From Oscillospiraceae bacterium (GTDB taxonomy: Bacteria; Bacillota; Clostridia; Oscillospirales; Acutalibacteraceae), in NCBI GenBank assembly GCA_902796295.1, contig CADBOL010000231.1:1-6439 (forward strand): a DNA stretch of 6,439 nt, given 5' to 3'. This document shows positions 6,321-6,439 of the stretch, in pieces. Numbering within the stretch: the first letter of the stretch is position 1; every line of letters starts with the position of its first letter. Both the position numbers and the translations under genes were made by a program. The notes under the pieces are model-generated. The model saw only the letters and a list, made by a program, of their open reading frames with translations. It searched no databases and was not told the DNA's origin.

Positions 6321-6439
6321 GGAATGCCAAAGCCTTCCCCTTGAGGGGCGCGGGTGTCCGGTGGTCGAACCGCCGAAGCGCGCCCTGTGGGCGATAAAGC
6401 GAGACGGTGAGATGAAGAAACAAGGAGTATCACGAAGCG
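6321..6439. repeat. Hairpin-rich intergenic segment, candidate dispersed repeat (cut by window end)
   Basis: Non-coding DNA after the terminator. It contains CCCC-TTGA-GGGG (6337-6348), CGGTGG/CCGCCG with a 5-base loop and one G-T wobble (6359-6375), and CGCCC-TGT-GGGCG (6381-6393). A purine-rich tail with GAGACGGTGAGATGAAG follows. The opening CAAAGCCTTCCCCTTGAGG resembles a short palindromic element that I recall as frequent between genes in Oscillospirales genomes. No second copy is in this window, so repeat status rests on that recollection. No RBS-backed gene is visible in it. Confidence 0.45.

Noticed and set aside
6158..6433. Minus-strand open frame spanning the SDR end, terminator and downstream repeat
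   Set aside because: It crosses a perfect terminator and hairpin DNA, has no RBS and overlaps conserved SDR coding sequence.
1..6439. CRISPR array, insertion sequence, tRNA or attachment site
   Set aside because: No regularly spaced repeats, transposase frame, terminal inverted repeats or tRNA-like sequence were seen on either strand.

Overview
This window looks like chromosomal DNA from an anaerobic, probably gut-associated Clostridia (Oscillospirales/Christensenellales-like). The reasons are the moderate GC coding sequence separated by AT-rich intergenic DNA, strong AGGAGG-type ribosome binding sites, near-consensus sigma-A promoters, a domain-swapped GH3 beta-glucosidase of the kind known from Ruminococcus and Butyrivibrio, and a Thr/Glu-rich CAP-domain lipoprotein. 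The lineage call is inference from style, not from a marker gene. TGA is used as a normal stop (GH3 gene), so the standard bacterial code applies.

Layout: two divergent transcription units share a 161-bp AT-rich control region (4774-4934). The leftward unit runs GH3 glycosidase (4773-2371), CAP-domain lipoprotein (2359-1385), then an FGGY carbohydrate kinase (1247 to the window edge, C-terminus cut off). The first two genes are 11 bp apart, and the Shine-Dalgarno of the second overlaps the stop of the first. The kinase follows after 137 bp and has its own near-perfect promoter and RBS. The rightward unit is an AhpD/carboxymuconolactone-decarboxylase-like protein (4935-5474) and a short-chain dehydrogenase (5478-6281). 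These two are 3 bp apart, with the second RBS inside the end of the first gene. The unit closes with a textbook GC hairpin/T-run terminator at 6281-6308. The last ~120 bases are non-coding, hairpin-rich DNA that resembles the dispersed intergenic repeats of this bacterial group.

Working together (inference): the cytosolic GH3 would release sugar from an imported glycoside and the FGGY kinase would phosphorylate a sugar or polyol-derived ketose. The SDR could supply or remove a keto group on a sugar, polyol or other alcohol. The AhpD-like protein has a CXXC pair but lacks the usual Glu and His relay, so its chemistry is unclear. The lipoprotein is the only clearly exported product, and its CAP domain lacks both histidines of the classical site. 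The point most worth following is that the SDR has the sequence style and NAD-site insertion of the mycofactocin-associated SDR family, in a genome type where mycofactocin is not expected. I see no clear new defence, mobile or RNA system here.
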